This document shows, piece after piece, positions 42,650 to 51,716 of a DNA stretch of 64,000 nt; position 1 is the first letter of the stretch; each line of letters opens with the position of its first letter. The notes below the pieces were generated by a model, which was given only the letters and a program-made list of their open reading frames with translations, did not search any database and was not told the DNA's origin. Made by a program: the position numbers and the translations under genes. The DNA lies in NCBI GenBank assembly GCA_910573755.1, contig CAJTBO010000012.1, positions 86,663 through 150,662 of the forward strand, in the 5' to 3' direction. Source of the stretch: Lachnospiraceae bacterium (GTDB lineage Bacteria; Bacillota; Clostridia; Lachnospirales; Lachnospiraceae).

Positions 42650-43072
42650 TCAGGCCTTCTTTTTGCGGAAGACAATAAATTTACTGAAAATATAATTCAT
42701 GATAACAACCAGCACCGCCGAAACAAAGGTAGCGATCCAGTCATTTACCTTAAATACGGTCGGAAGAAGCCACATGACAAACATATTCAGAAATAAAGTG
42801 ACAATCCTGGATGTGGTAAAGTCGATGGCTTCTTTCCATATTTTAGGATTTTTACTTTTGAATACAAATTTGCGGCTCATGAAATAACTGAACACCACCC
42901 CCGCAAACCAGCGCAGGAATACGGCTGCCTGCATAATAACAACGTTGTCCACGTTCATAACAAGCTTACATACTCCATAAGCCGCCCAGCTGATCACCGT
43001 AGTCATCACGCCTACCACAAGATAATTGATCAGTTCTTCATATTTTTTATATAGTGCCCAAATCTTTTTCAT
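42650..43072 (-). CDS. GtrA-like membrane protein
   Basis: The 140-residue protein has four membrane segments in the GtrA pattern (INYLVVGVMTTVISWAAYG, an RWFAGVVFSYFMSRKFVF segment, then two more helices ending SKFIVFRKKKA). GtrA proteins help move lipid-linked sugars across the membrane for glycan modification. No glycosyltransferase is adjacent, so its partner, if any, is elsewhere. AGAGG lies before the ATG, and a copy of the 36-base repeat sits directly upstream. Confidence 0.88.
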   Translation of the reverse strand: MKKIWALYKKYEELINYLVVGVMTTVISWAAYGVCKLVMNVDNVVIMQAAVFLRWFAGVVFSYFMSRKFVFKSKNPKIWKEAIDFTTSRIVTLFLNMFVMWLLPTVFKVNDWIATFVSAVLVVIMNYIFSKFIVFRKKKA

Positions 43073-43084
43073 CTGTAACCTCTA

Positions 43085-43223
43085 TTCCAGTACCGCAAGC
43101 TTTCCTACAGTACACCCTATACTAAAACAATTTCCTGCCACTTCGTGTCCGTAAATCGTTTTGTGCACTTCCGGAAAACTTGCTGATTTCCAGTACCGCA
43201 AGCTTTCCTACAGTACACCCTAT
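43085..43223. repeat. Pair of 36-base direct repeats
   Basis: Identical 36-base copies at 43085-43120 and 43188-43223, 67 bases apart, between the thioredoxin reductase stop and the GtrA start. The 12-base core ACAGTACACCCT also occurs at 48253-48265, just upstream of the MATE gene. Confidence 0.85.
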
Positions 43224-43233
43224 CAGCGCCGCT

Positions 43234-44175
43234 CTACACCTGCGCGGCCGCCAGTGCGGCGACTGCGCCGTCTGCGGCGGCCGTGGTGAGCTGACGCACC
43301 GTTTTTTTGCGGCAGTCTCCCGCGGCAAAGATCCCCTCCACGTTGGTCCTGCAGTCCTCACCCGCCAGTATATAACCGTTTTCATCCAGATCCACCAGCC
43401 CGGCAAAAACCCCGTTTTCCGGCATCTGTCCGATCGCCACAAACAGCCCGCTGATCTCCAGCCTGCTTTCCTCTCCGCTGATCTTATCCCGCAGGACAAC
43501 CGCCTGCAGCGTTGCCCCGCCTTCCAGCTCCTGCACAGTCTTATTTAAAAAGAACTCCACGTTTTCTTTCTTCCGCAGCTCTTTTACCAGTTTTTCTTCT
43601 CCGCGGAAGGCCTCCCTTCTGTGGATCAGATATACCTTTTCGCAGTAATTTGAAAGGAACGCAGCATCCTCCAACGCCGTATTCCCGCCGCCTACGACCG
43701 CCACTTTTTTTCCTCTGAAAAACATACCGTCACAGGTCGCACAGTAAGAAATCCCCCTGCCGGTGTATTCCGCTTCTTTTTCAATTCCGAGCGGCCGGTT
43801 CTTTGCCCCTGTCGCAAGGATAACCGCTCTGGCACGGTAACTTTGTTCCGTGGTCTCCACTATTTTATTTCCTGTTTCCAAACTGGCGGAAGAAAGTTCC
43901 TCTCTTGCTTCTGCGCCGTCCTCCAGCCGGATATCCGTCACCTTTTCACTCCGGTATTCCATGCCCAGCTTTTCAGCCTGCCGATATAATCCGGCGGCAA
44001 ACTCATATCCGGATATCTGTTCGATACCCGGATAATTTTCTACCTTCGGCGTATTGATGATCTGTCCGCCATAATTTCCCTGTTCTAAAACCAGAACGCT
44101 CTTTCCTGCCCGCAGCGCATAGATTGCCGCCGTCAGCCCTGCCGTTCCGGCTCCGATGATGATCACATCTTTCAT
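43234..44175 (-). CDS. trxB: Thioredoxin reductase
   Basis: The 313 residues match the low-molecular-weight thioredoxin reductase: FAD motif IIGAGTAGLTAA, redox-active CATC, NADPH motif VVGGGNTALEDA and the FAD-binding AAGDCRKKTVRQL near the C-terminus. It transfers electrons from NADPH to the thioredoxin encoded just upstream. One insertion (EDGAEAREELSSASLET, around 105-122) is longer than usual. The pair is a standard redox unit. Confidence 0.96.
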   Translation of the reverse strand: MKDVIIIGAGTAGLTAAIYALRAGKSVLVLEQGNYGGQIINTPKVENYPGIEQISGYEFAAGLYRQAEKLGMEYRSEKVTDIRLEDGAEAREELSSASLETGNKIVETTEQSYRARAVILATGAKNRPLGIEKEAEYTGRGISYCATCDGMFFRGKKVAVVGGGNTALEDAAFLSNYCEKVYLIHRREAFRGEEKLVKELRKKENVEFFLNKTVQELEGGATLQAVVLRDKISGEESRLEISGLFVAIGQMPENGVFAGLVDLDENGYILAGEDCRTNVEGIFAAGDCRKKTVRQLTTAAADGAVAALAAAQV

Positions 44176-44263
44176 AAAGCCTCATCCCCTGCACATTCTC
44201 TGATTTCTTTCCCTGCACAAAACATCCGCTGATACGATCATTCTGCCGCATAAATCCTGTTTT

Positions 44264-44572
44264 CTAGGATAAAAGAGCAAGCAGCTCCGCCTTCGGCTTT
44301 GCACCGACAGATACCGTCGCAGGCTCTCCGTTTTTAAAAACGATGATCGTGGGAATGGACATTACATTATATTTTCCCGCAATATCCGGCTGTTCATCCA
44401 CATTTACCTTGCAGACTTTTACATCCGTCCGCTCTGCCGCGATCTCTTCGATAACAGGACCTACCATCTGGCAGGGTCCGCACCAGGACGCCCAGAAGTC
44501 CACCATCGCCACTCCCTCATACTCCAATACTTCTTTTCTGAAATTTTCTGTTGTCAAATGTAATGCTGCCAT
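44264..44572 (-). CDS. trxA: Thioredoxin
   Basis: The start is the ATG at 44570-44572, seven bases after AGGAGG; the frame runs 29 residues further upstream through a repeat and is not thought to be translated. The 102-residue product has the standard fold with WCGPC, a cis-proline segment MSIPTIIVFKNGE and a C-terminal GAKPKAEL. It is the substrate of the reductase downstream (43234). Confidence 0.96.
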   Translation of the reverse strand: MAALHLTTENFRKEVLEYEGVAMVDFWASWCGPCQMVGPVIEEIAAERTDVKVCKVNVDEQPDIAGKYNVMSIPTIIVFKNGEPATVSVGAKPKAELLALLS

Positions 44573-44586
44573 TCTCTTTCCTCCTA

Positions 44587-44650
44587 TTTTAAGTTCCGCA
44601 TCTGTGCTTCCGGCACTTCTGCTGTTTTTAAGTTCCGCATCTGCGCTTCC
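44587..44650. repeat. Two 25-base near-identical direct repeats, period 39
   Basis: Copies at 44587-44611 and 44626-44650 differ at one base. They lie between the lipase-like gene and the thioredoxin start. Read on the minus strand they sit in one open frame, each encoding a DAELK segment. Confidence 0.8.
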
Positions 44651-44687
44651 TGTATACATGCGCCGTTTTCCTGTTGCGCAAATACCC

Positions 44688-46007
44688 TCAGAGTCCTTTT
44701 TGTTTTAACTCCGCCGCCAGATTTACATAAAACTCCCGGACATCAAACCCCGGAATATTCTCCCTGTTTAAGTCTATCATATCTCCATGGGATACGCCGC
44801 GCCTTCCTTTTACCGCAACAAGCTGACAGCGCTCTCCCCAGGGAAAAGATTCCGTTGAAACCAGCCCGTCATTCTCCCCTCCAAAATATTTTACCAGATA
44901 ATAGGTGAAATTTAAAGGGAAACGTCCGTTTACCGCATGGTTACATTTAGAACCTATACTCTGATAGTATACCCCTTCGGCATCCTTGATATACTTGTTT
45001 CTCTCCTCGCAGGCTCTGGCTGTCAGGTCCCGCACCGCCTCCATAAAATCCGGATTTTCATCCCCCAGTACCTTCAGAGTCCTGTTATAAGTATCCGCCG
45101 TTTTCTCCTGTATATTTTTCGGGATCTTCTCCAACAGATAATCCGCGAACAGACAGCCCCTGTGGGGCGTATTGACAGTCGTAAGGGACGCTGCCCTGTC
45201 CGCAATGCCAAGCTCCGAAAGCGCATACCTGCAGTCCAGTCCGCCTTTGGAATGGGCGATGATATTGAGTTTTTCACAGCCCGTTTCCTCCGTGATCTGC
45301 CGGATTCTCTGCGCAAGTTCCCTCGCGCTTCCCTCCACTGAGTCCGCGGACTGATGATTTCCGTAATAGATCACCGCGCCGTTTTTCTCCAGTTCCCCGG
45401 GAATCCTTCCCCAGTAGTTCAGATACTTAAAATCCCGGAAAAAAACGCCATGTACCAGAAGGATCGGATATTTCGTGGCGCAGATCCTCTGTTCTTTCCT
45501 GCTCTCATCGAGAAGAAGTTTTTCTCCCTCCAGTTTTGCCTCATACCCTGTGATCCTGATAATATGGTACAGCACCACCAGATTCGCGACAGGTATAAAA
45601 CCGCAGATCACCCCCAGCAGACGCCATTTCACGGCAAGCTGCTTCGAGGTCAGGTAAACCCGGATGATACCGTTCCAGAAAACGGCTGCCTCCACTAAAA
45701 ACACATTCAGCAGATGCAGCAGCCATATGCCTGCCTCCCCGGAAAACAGCCGTCCTATCTCCAACAGCAGATAGAACATAGAAGCGGCTGCACTGACGCA
45801 GAACAAAATCAGCAGATAACTTCCCTGCATACAGACCCTGAGCCGTCTTGACGGAATCTTTTTATCCCGCAGAGAAGGCCGGATATTTCCGAACAGAAAA
45901 AGAATGCCGGATGCCACGCAGACCGGAATACGATATTCTCCGAACAGGCCTGCAAGCCTGTATAAATTTGCCGTTATAAAAAAGACAATCGCGTTAATGA
46001 TCAACAT
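44688..46007 (-). CDS. Membrane-anchored alpha/beta-hydrolase (lipase-like)
   Basis: The 439-residue protein has four or so N-terminal membrane segments (up to ~residue 150) and then a lipase-type domain: LLVHGVFFRD as oxyanion strand, AHSKGG as nucleophile elbow (Ser), and a late SHGD motif with the probable catalytic His. The fold resembles triacylglycerol lipases and acetyltransferase-like hydrolases. The substrate is unknown. It overlaps the HAD phosphatase gene upstream by seven bases, so the two are co-translated. A weak ribosome site precedes the ATG. Confidence 0.8.
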   Translation of the reverse strand: MLIINAIVFFITANLYRLAGLFGEYRIPVCVASGILFLFGNIRPSLRDKKIPSRRLRVCMQGSYLLILFCVSAAASMFYLLLEIGRLFSGEAGIWLLHLLNVFLVEAAVFWNGIIRVYLTSKQLAVKWRLLGVICGFIPVANLVVLYHIIRITGYEAKLEGEKLLLDESRKEQRICATKYPILLVHGVFFRDFKYLNYWGRIPGELEKNGAVIYYGNHQSADSVEGSARELAQRIRQITEETGCEKLNIIAHSKGGLDCRYALSELGIADRAASLTTVNTPHRGCLFADYLLEKIPKNIQEKTADTYNRTLKVLGDENPDFMEAVRDLTARACEERNKYIKDAEGVYYQSIGSKCNHAVNGRFPLNFTYYLVKYFGGENDGLVSTESFPWGERCQLVAVKGRRGVSHGDMIDLNRENIPGFDVREFYVNLAAELKQKGL

Positions 46008-46657
46008 AATATTTCCAAAAGTTCTGCCGGCCTGCTGATCAGATAAGCAGGATTCAGTTTTTCCAGTTCCTCCCTGTCACGAAAGCCCCAGTCCACGGAA
46101 ATACAGGGCAGTCCCGAGTTTTCCGCCGTCTTCCGGTCCACCTCCGAATCCCCCACATAGACTGCCTGCTCCTTTTTGCTGCCGAGCTCCTGCAGTGCCT
46201 GATAGACCGTATCCGGCGCCGGTTTCTTCCGGATCCCCGCGCTTTCATTTTCCCCTATCGCCACCCTGATATATTCCTGAAAGTATTCTCTGTTCAACGT
46301 TTTCACCGCTTCATCTCTTTTATTGGAGACAATGGCAAGCTTAAATCCTCTCTCGTAAAGTTCCCGCAGAGTCTCCATGATCCCGTCATAGGGCTTTGTC
46401 CTGATCTGGCAGTGCTCCTGATAATAGGACGCAAATTCCGGCAGAAGTTTATCGATCACCTCCTCGCCGGTTCCCTGCGGCAGGCACAAAGTCAGCGTCT
46501 GCCGCAGGCCGTTACCCACAATACGGCGCACCTCCTGTATCGTCCTGACAGGATATCCGTTCCTTTGCAGGATCTCGTTTACGGCGTCCGCCAGATCCTC
46601 CAGCGTATCCATCAACGTCCCGTCCAGATCAAAAATGACTGTATCATATTGTTTCAT
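46001..46657 (-). CDS. HAD-family phosphatase (phosphoglycolate phosphatase-like)
   Basis: The 218 residues show the HAD motifs: FDLDGTLMDT (motif I), VSNKRD (II), a Lys in KKPAPD (III) and VGDSEVD (IV). The cap is the helical type of the Gph/beta-phosphoglucomutase group. Likely a small phosphate ester phosphatase; phosphoglycolate is the default family annotation but not proven. AGGAGG is six bases before the ATG. It is coupled to the lipase-like gene. Confidence 0.92.
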   Translation of the reverse strand: MKQYDTVIFDLDGTLMDTLEDLADAVNEILQRNGYPVRTIQEVRRIVGNGLRQTLTLCLPQGTGEEVIDKLLPEFASYYQEHCQIRTKPYDGIMETLRELYERGFKLAIVSNKRDEAVKTLNREYFQEYIRVAIGENESAGIRKKPAPDTVYQALQELGSKKEQAVYVGDSEVDRKTAENSGLPCISVDWGFRDREELEKLNPAYLISRPAELLEILC

Positions 46658-46715
46658 TATAATCCTCCTGTTTCAAACCTGCGCATTCTCCGCACTGCCT
46701 TTATCCCATACCTCC

Positions 46716-46890
46716 CTTTCCGGCACTGCGCCGTCCCTGCACATACTCTCCTGCTTTCCGGCATCACGCCGTCCCTGCACATATTCCTGCTTTCCGGCAT
46801 CACGCCGTCCCCTTCACATACCCTCCTGCTTTCCGGCATCACGCCGTCCCTGCACATATTCCTGCTTTCCGGCATCATGCTGTCTCTTCA
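46716..46890. repeat. Tandem repeat of 36-39-base units, about 4.5 copies
   Basis: Units start at 46716, 46754, 46790, 46829 and 46865 (the last is partial), lengths 38, 36, 39, 36. They lie between the HAD gene and the MATE stop. Units are contiguous, unlike a CRISPR. On the minus strand each unit contains a start-like AGGAATATG and an open frame with MPESR repeats; whether it is translated is unknown. Confidence 0.9.
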
Positions 46891-48249
46891 CGCATCCGCC
46901 ACCAGTCTCCCGAATATCCGCCGCAGCATAAAGACCGCGCACAGCGCCAGCATAAACTCCGCCGCAAACGCCGCATAAGCGATACCATAAACACCAAACA
47001 GTATGTTCAATACGATAAGCGCCGGAATCTCGAATACGATCTTCCGGAGTATCGCGAACAATAAAGACTTCTTTCCCATCCCGATTGCCTGAAACACGCC
47101 CACCGCCAGAAAATCCACGGCGAGGAACGTCATGGCAAGGGCATCCGCCCGCAGGAACATCTGCCCGTAGTAAACGATCTCAGTCTTTTTCATAAACAAT
47201 CCGACAAGCCATTCCGCCCTGAAAAAGCAGAAAATGCTGGAAACCACCATCAACGGCACCATGACCTTCGCGATAAACAGCACCGTTTCCTTCATCCGCT
47301 TATAGTTCTTTGCGGAATAGGAGTATCCCACAAGCGGCATCACGCCCTGACTGGCTCCCATGGAAATCTGCATCGGCACCAGATATATCTTCTGTACAAT
47401 GCCGATTGCCGCCACCGCATCCGGTCCGTATACGGCAGTAAAATTGTTCAGGATCGTCATACCCGTTACATTCAGCAGGTTCTGGATCGAAGCGGGGATT
47501 CCCACGCCGCACACTCCTCTGACGATCTCTTTCTTCCATTTAAAATCCTTCGGCATGATACTGACATAGGTACTTTTTCGCTTCACATAGAGCATCACAA
47601 AGAAATACAGACATGCCGTACAGTTGGAAACAAAGGTTGCGCACCCCGCTCCCGCCGCACCCATACCAAGCCCCCAGGGCATGATAAAGACCGGATCTAA
47701 AATCATATTTAAAATACAGCCGCTCATTGTACCGATACTGGCATGCAAAGCGGAGCCTTCCGCCCGCACCAGATAAGCGATCACCACATTTAAAATGGAA
47801 GGCGCAGCCCCGAACAGTACCGTCCACTTCATATATGCCGCCGTTGCCGTCACGGTCTCCGCATCCGCCCCCAGCAGATGCAGAAGCGGCTGAAAAAACG
47901 CCGTACACAACAGCGACATGATGATACCGCAAAACAGCGCGCAGTAAAAACCGAAAGCCGAACTTTTTTTCACCTTGTCAAAATCCTGCTCCCCCAACGC
48001 CCTGCTCATCATGCTCGAGCTTCCCACGCCGAACAGATTATTGACCGCATTAAAAGCAAGCAGCACCGGCGCCGCCAGCGTTACAGCGGAATTCTCGATC
48101 GGATTATTCAGCCGTCCCACAAAATAAGTATCCGCCATGGAATAAATAACCATTACCAGCGAACTTAAGATCGTAGGCACCATCAGCCGCCTTGCCGCCT
48201 GCGGAACTGGCATTTGCTCAAATAATACGCTTTTTTCCATGCTCTTCAT
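46888..48249 (-). CDS. MATE family efflux transporter
   Basis: The 453-residue protein has about 12 membrane segments and the MATE family pattern (AARRLMVPTILSSLVMVIYSMADTYF at the N-terminus; GIPASIQNLLNVTGMTI opening the second half). It exports drugs or cations by Na+ or H+ antiport. Unlike the copy at 32159-34201, it is intact. An ATG 9 bases downstream (MEKSVLF) is an alternative start; the ribosome site is weak. It lies behind the symporter gene with 56 bases between. Confidence 0.93.
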   Translation of the reverse strand: MKSMEKSVLFEQMPVPQAARRLMVPTILSSLVMVIYSMADTYFVGRLNNPIENSAVTLAAPVLLAFNAVNNLFGVGSSSMMSRALGEQDFDKVKKSSAFGFYCALFCGIIMSLLCTAFFQPLLHLLGADAETVTATAAYMKWTVLFGAAPSILNVVIAYLVRAEGSALHASIGTMSGCILNMILDPVFIMPWGLGMGAAGAGCATFVSNCTACLYFFVMLYVKRKSTYVSIMPKDFKWKKEIVRGVCGVGIPASIQNLLNVTGMTILNNFTAVYGPDAVAAIGIVQKIYLVPMQISMGASQGVMPLVGYSYSAKNYKRMKETVLFIAKVMVPLMVVSSIFCFFRAEWLVGLFMKKTEIVYYGQMFLRADALAMTFLAVDFLAVGVFQAIGMGKKSLLFAILRKIVFEIPALIVLNILFGVYGIAYAAFAAEFMLALCAVFMLRRIFGRLVADA

Positions 48250-48305
48250 CTATACAGTACACCCTCAACGAAACATTTTCCAAGCCGCATCATGGCCCTT
48301 TTGCC

Positions 48306-49703
48306 TTAGAAACTCACGCCCACAGCCTGCAGTAATAAAAGCAGTAAAATAACCGGAGCGACCACCTTGATCATCACGATATACAGCGTGCGCCTCTGAA
48401 ACTTATTTCCGCCCAGCGTGATCTCGTCTATTACAGTCCCTGGCTTTACGATCCACCCGATCAAAATACAGGTAAGCAGCGCCACAAGAGGCATAAACAG
48501 GTTATTGCTCAGATAATCCATCACATCCAGGATCTGCGCCACCGCCCCGTTCGGCAGTTTCAGTTCAAAGTAAAGCAGGTTATAGCCGAGACATACGATA
48601 ATGCCTGCTACCACAGCATACGCCGTCACCAGAACCGTACTTTTCTTTCTGCTCAAATGGAACTTGTCCATGGTACTGGAAACGATCGCCTCCATGACGG
48701 ACACGGAAGATGTCACCGCCGCAAAAGTCACCATCAGAAAAAATAAAAATCCGATCACATTGCCGATCCCGCCCATCGCTTCAAATACTTTGGGCAGTGA
48801 TACAAACATAAGCCCGGGACCTGCCGACATCCCTTCCATTCCCATAAAAGTGTACACCGCGGGAATGATCATAAGGCCGGCAAGGAGCGCCACCAGCGTA
48901 TCAAAAAATTCGATCTGGTTGATAGACTTCATCAGATTGGTCTCTTTCTTCGCATAGGAACCATATGCCACCATGATCCCCATAGCCACGCTGATCGAAT
49001 AAAAAAGCTGTCCCATGGCATCCATTACAACAATAAAAAATTCATGCAATGTCATGCCTGTAAAATCCGGTATCAGGTACACCGAAAGCCCCTGCATACC
49101 CGTTCTTGTAACACCGCTGCCGTCCGTATAGGTAAGCGTCAGGGAAAAAATAGATATTCCCGCGATCAGTACCAACAGGATCGGCATCAGGATCTTACTG
49201 TATTTCTCTATCCCCTTATCCACACCCGAATATACGACAAAAGCCGTTAAGAACAGATAAACGATCAGCCAGATGATCGGCTGCCACAGCCCTGTGATAT
49301 AGCCGGTAAAATAGCCGTCCTGCGCTGCTTCCACTCCATGCCCTGTCATAAAGACAGTCAGATATTTCAAAACCCAGCCGCCGATTGAACAGTAATAAGG
49401 CAGAATGATCACCGGCACCAGACAGGCAAGAATGCCGATGCCGCCCCATTTCGGATGAATCTTTTTATACGCCGTCAATGGACTCTGCCCCGTTTTTCTG
49501 CCGATGGCGATCTCTGTTGTCAGCAGGGTAAAACCAAAAGTCAGTGCCAGAATAATATAGCAGAGAATAAACACGCCTCCGCCGCCCTTTGCCGCCAGAT
49601 AAGGGAATCTCCAGATATTCCCGAGTCCTACGGCGCTTCCCGCTGCCGCAAGGACAAAACCGATGGAACCGGTAAAATTACTTCTTTTTGTATGATTTTC
49701 CAT
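48306..49703 (-). CDS. Sodium-dependent transporter of the NSS/SNF family
   Basis: The start is the ATG at 49701-49703 (MENHTKRSN); the frame runs seven codons further. The ~465-residue protein has 11-12 membrane segments and begins with the sodium site GSAVGLGNIWRFPYLA characteristic of bacterial neurotransmitter:sodium symporters (LeuT-type). It probably takes up an amino acid. Bacterial homologues such as TnaT and LeuT transport hydrophobic or aromatic amino acids; the substrate here cannot be read from sequence. Confidence 0.93.
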   Translation of the reverse strand: MENHTKRSNFTGSIGFVLAAAGSAVGLGNIWRFPYLAAKGGGGVFILCYIILALTFGFTLLTTEIAIGRKTGQSPLTAYKKIHPKWGGIGILACLVPVIILPYYCSIGGWVLKYLTVFMTGHGVEAAQDGYFTGYITGLWQPIIWLIVYLFLTAFVVYSGVDKGIEKYSKILMPILLVLIAGISIFSLTLTYTDGSGVTRTGMQGLSVYLIPDFTGMTLHEFFIVVMDAMGQLFYSISVAMGIMVAYGSYAKKETNLMKSINQIEFFDTLVALLAGLMIIPAVYTFMGMEGMSAGPGLMFVSLPKVFEAMGGIGNVIGFLFFLMVTFAAVTSSVSVMEAIVSSTMDKFHLSRKKSTVLVTAYAVVAGIIVCLGYNLLYFELKLPNGAVAQILDVMDYLSNNLFMPLVALLTCILIGWIVKPGTVIDEITLGGNKFQRRTLYIVMIKVVAPVILLLLLLQAVGVSF

Positions 49704-49812
49704 TCCTTCTATCCCCCGTATCAAAATTCATTATTTTATAGCTTATCACGACCTCTCCCGTCAGCGCAAGTCCCAGTATAAAAATATATCAGCAGAAAAA
49801 GGCTCCCCAGCC

Positions 49813-49849
49813 AAAAGAGCTTCCGCACTGTATGTGCGGAAGCTCTTTT
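49813..49849. terminator. Strong hairpin terminator after the GH43 gene
   Basis: A perfect 16-bp stem (49813-49828 with 49834-49849) and 5-base loop, ending in A4/T4, just after the stop at 49857 on the minus strand. Confidence 0.85.
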
Positions 49850-49856
49850 CCCGTCT

Positions 49857-50837
49857 CTATTTATTTTTTTCATAAGGAAAGATCGTCTGTATCGATCCGT
49901 CTTCATTATAATGAAGTTCGGTATACTTAACCGTCCTGCGGTGGTTTATCCCGCCGGAATATTCACAGTCATGATAAAACAGATACCACTTTCCCGCAAA
50001 CTCTACAATAGAATGATGTGTCGTCCATCCGATGACCGGCTCCATGATACGTCCCTGATAGGTAAAAGGCCCCATCGGGTTATCTCCCGTAGCATAGACA
50101 ATGTAATGCGTTGTCCCGGTGGAATAGGACAGATAATATTTTCCGTTATATTTATGCATCCAGGGATCTTCAAAATACCTTCTGTCTTCATCGGATGCCA
50201 GAATCGGCTCCCCGTTTTCATCCAGAATCTCCACGCTTGCCGGTTTCGTCTCAAAAAACAGCATATCCTCGCTCATCACAGCGCACCGGGGCATGACCGC
50301 CGGCTCATCCGCCTCAGGTTCCCTCCCGTTCGGGTCAAAGATCCCGGTCCGGTATTTTTCCAGCTGGCCGCCCCAGAGTCCGCCAAAATAAACATAAACC
50401 TTTCCGTCGTCATCCATAAAAGCTGCCGGATCAATACTGAAACTTCCTTTGATGTAATTCTCCTCCGCCTGAAACGGTCCTGTCGGATCCTCCCCGCTCG
50501 CAATGCCAAGCCTGAAATTTCCTTCTTTATCCCTTGCCGGAAAAACAAGATAATATTTTCCGTTTTTATATACCGCATCAGGTGCCCACATCTGATCTCC
50601 CGCCCAGGGTACATCCTTTATATGCAGAGCTTCCCCGTGATCGATACATTCCGCACCAATATCATCCATTGTCAGTACATGATAATCCTGCATCTTATAC
50701 TCATCGCCATTGTCATTGTCTTCTCCGTTATGCGGAATATCGTGGGATGGGTATATATATATCCTGCCGTTATACACATGGGCAGAGGGATCTGCCGTAT
50801 ATATATGTGTAACAAGAGGCTCTCTTTCTTTACTCAT
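49857..50837 (-). CDS. Glycoside hydrolase family 43 enzyme
   Basis: The 326-residue intracellular protein is a five-bladed GH43 domain: a start HIYTADPSAHVYNGRIYIYPSHD with the base Asp, IDPAAFMDDDGKVYVYFGG with the pKa-modulating Asp region, and RYFEDPWMHKYNGKYY with the probable acid Glu. No signal peptide, so it works on imported oligosaccharides (xylo- or arabino-type). It is the last gene of the ABC transporter operon on the minus strand. AAAGGA precedes the ATG. Confidence 0.92.
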   Translation of the reverse strand: MSKEREPLVTHIYTADPSAHVYNGRIYIYPSHDIPHNGEDNDNGDEYKMQDYHVLTMDDIGAECIDHGEALHIKDVPWAGDQMWAPDAVYKNGKYYLVFPARDKEGNFRLGIASGEDPTGPFQAEENYIKGSFSIDPAAFMDDDGKVYVYFGGLWGGQLEKYRTGIFDPNGREPEADEPAVMPRCAVMSEDMLFFETKPASVEILDENGEPILASDEDRRYFEDPWMHKYNGKYYLSYSTGTTHYIVYATGDNPMGPFTYQGRIMEPVIGWTTHHSIVEFAGKWYLFYHDCEYSGGINHRRTVKYTELHYNEDGSIQTIFPYEKNK

Positions 50838-50863
50838 CTCATTTTCCTTTCCTGTTCAAATGA

Positions 50864-51700
50864 TCATCCTTTCACCGCTCCGGCCGTCAGCCCGTCTACG
50901 ATCTGATTGCTGAAAATACAATACACGATAACCGTAGGTATGATCGCGATAATGATTGCCGCAAACATCTGTGAATAATTGGTATTATACGGCCCCACGA
51001 ACTTCGACAAGGATACCGGCAAAGTCTTTTTTGCATCGTCCGAGATAAATACCATCGCAAGCAGCAGTTCATTCCAGTTAGCCACAAAAGTCATCAGCCC
51101 TGTCACAAAAAGCCCCGTTCTCGCCAAAGGCAGCGCGATCTTAAAGAATATCCCGTAGATGGAAGCGCCGTCAATGCAGGCGGACTCTATCAGTTCATTC
51201 GGCATACTCTGAAAAAATCCCGTCATGATAAAGATCGTTACCGGCAGCGAAAATGTCAGATAGGGGATGATGATACCCGTCAGGGAATTGGACAAGCCCA
51301 TTTTTGCAAATCTGGTAAACAGCGGTATCATAACACAGTGCACCGGTATCATCATGCCGAGCAGAAAAAATGTCATGCAGGGCTTTGCCAGTTTAAAACG
51401 CAGCCTGCCGATGGCGAAGGCAGCCATGGAACCGATCAGCATACTCAAGACCAGCGTAACGCCGCACACAATAAACGAATTTAATGTGGCAATCCCGAGT
51501 TTTCCAGCCGTCCATGCAAAAGTATAATTTTCCAGATAAAAACTCTCCGGCAGGGAAAACGGGGACGAAAATATTTCGGCGTTTGTTTTGAACGATACCA
51601 TAAGCACCCATAAAAGCGGCGCAATATAGATAACTGCAACAAGGATCAGAAATACATATATCATCGTTTTCACTATCGTAGATTTTGTTTTATCACCCAT
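50864..51700 (-). CDS. Sugar ABC transporter permease (MalG-type)
   Basis: Start at ATG 51698-51700, seven bases after GGAGGGG; the frame extends nine codons upstream. The ~278-residue protein has six membrane segments and the EAA loop (ESACIDGASIYGIFFKIALP) that contacts the ATPase. It belongs to the CUT1 carbohydrate uptake family. No ATPase gene is present in the operon, so a shared MsmK-type ATPase elsewhere is expected. Confidence 0.94.
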   Translation of the reverse strand: MGDKTKSTIVKTMIYVFLILVAVIYIAPLLWVLMVSFKTNAEIFSSPFSLPESFYLENYTFAWTAGKLGIATLNSFIVCGVTLVLSMLIGSMAAFAIGRLRFKLAKPCMTFFLLGMMIPVHCVMIPLFTRFAKMGLSNSLTGIIIPYLTFSLPVTIFIMTGFFQSMPNELIESACIDGASIYGIFFKIALPLARTGLFVTGLMTFVANWNELLLAMVFISDDAKKTLPVSLSKFVGPYNTNYSQMFAAIIIAIIPTVIVYCIFSNQIVDGLTAGAVKG

Positions 51701-51716
51701 TATGTATCCCCTCCCG

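Noticed and set aside
43085..43223. 36-base repeats as ends of an insertion or attachment sites
   Set aside because: Only 67 bases lie between them and no recombinase or target duplication is present.
43122..43499. 125-codon minus-strand frame overlapping trxB
   Set aside because: It is an out-of-frame shadow of trxB, Arg/Trp-rich and without a start site.
46716..46890. Possible CRISPR array
   Set aside because: Units are contiguous with no unique spacers, and no cas genes are nearby.
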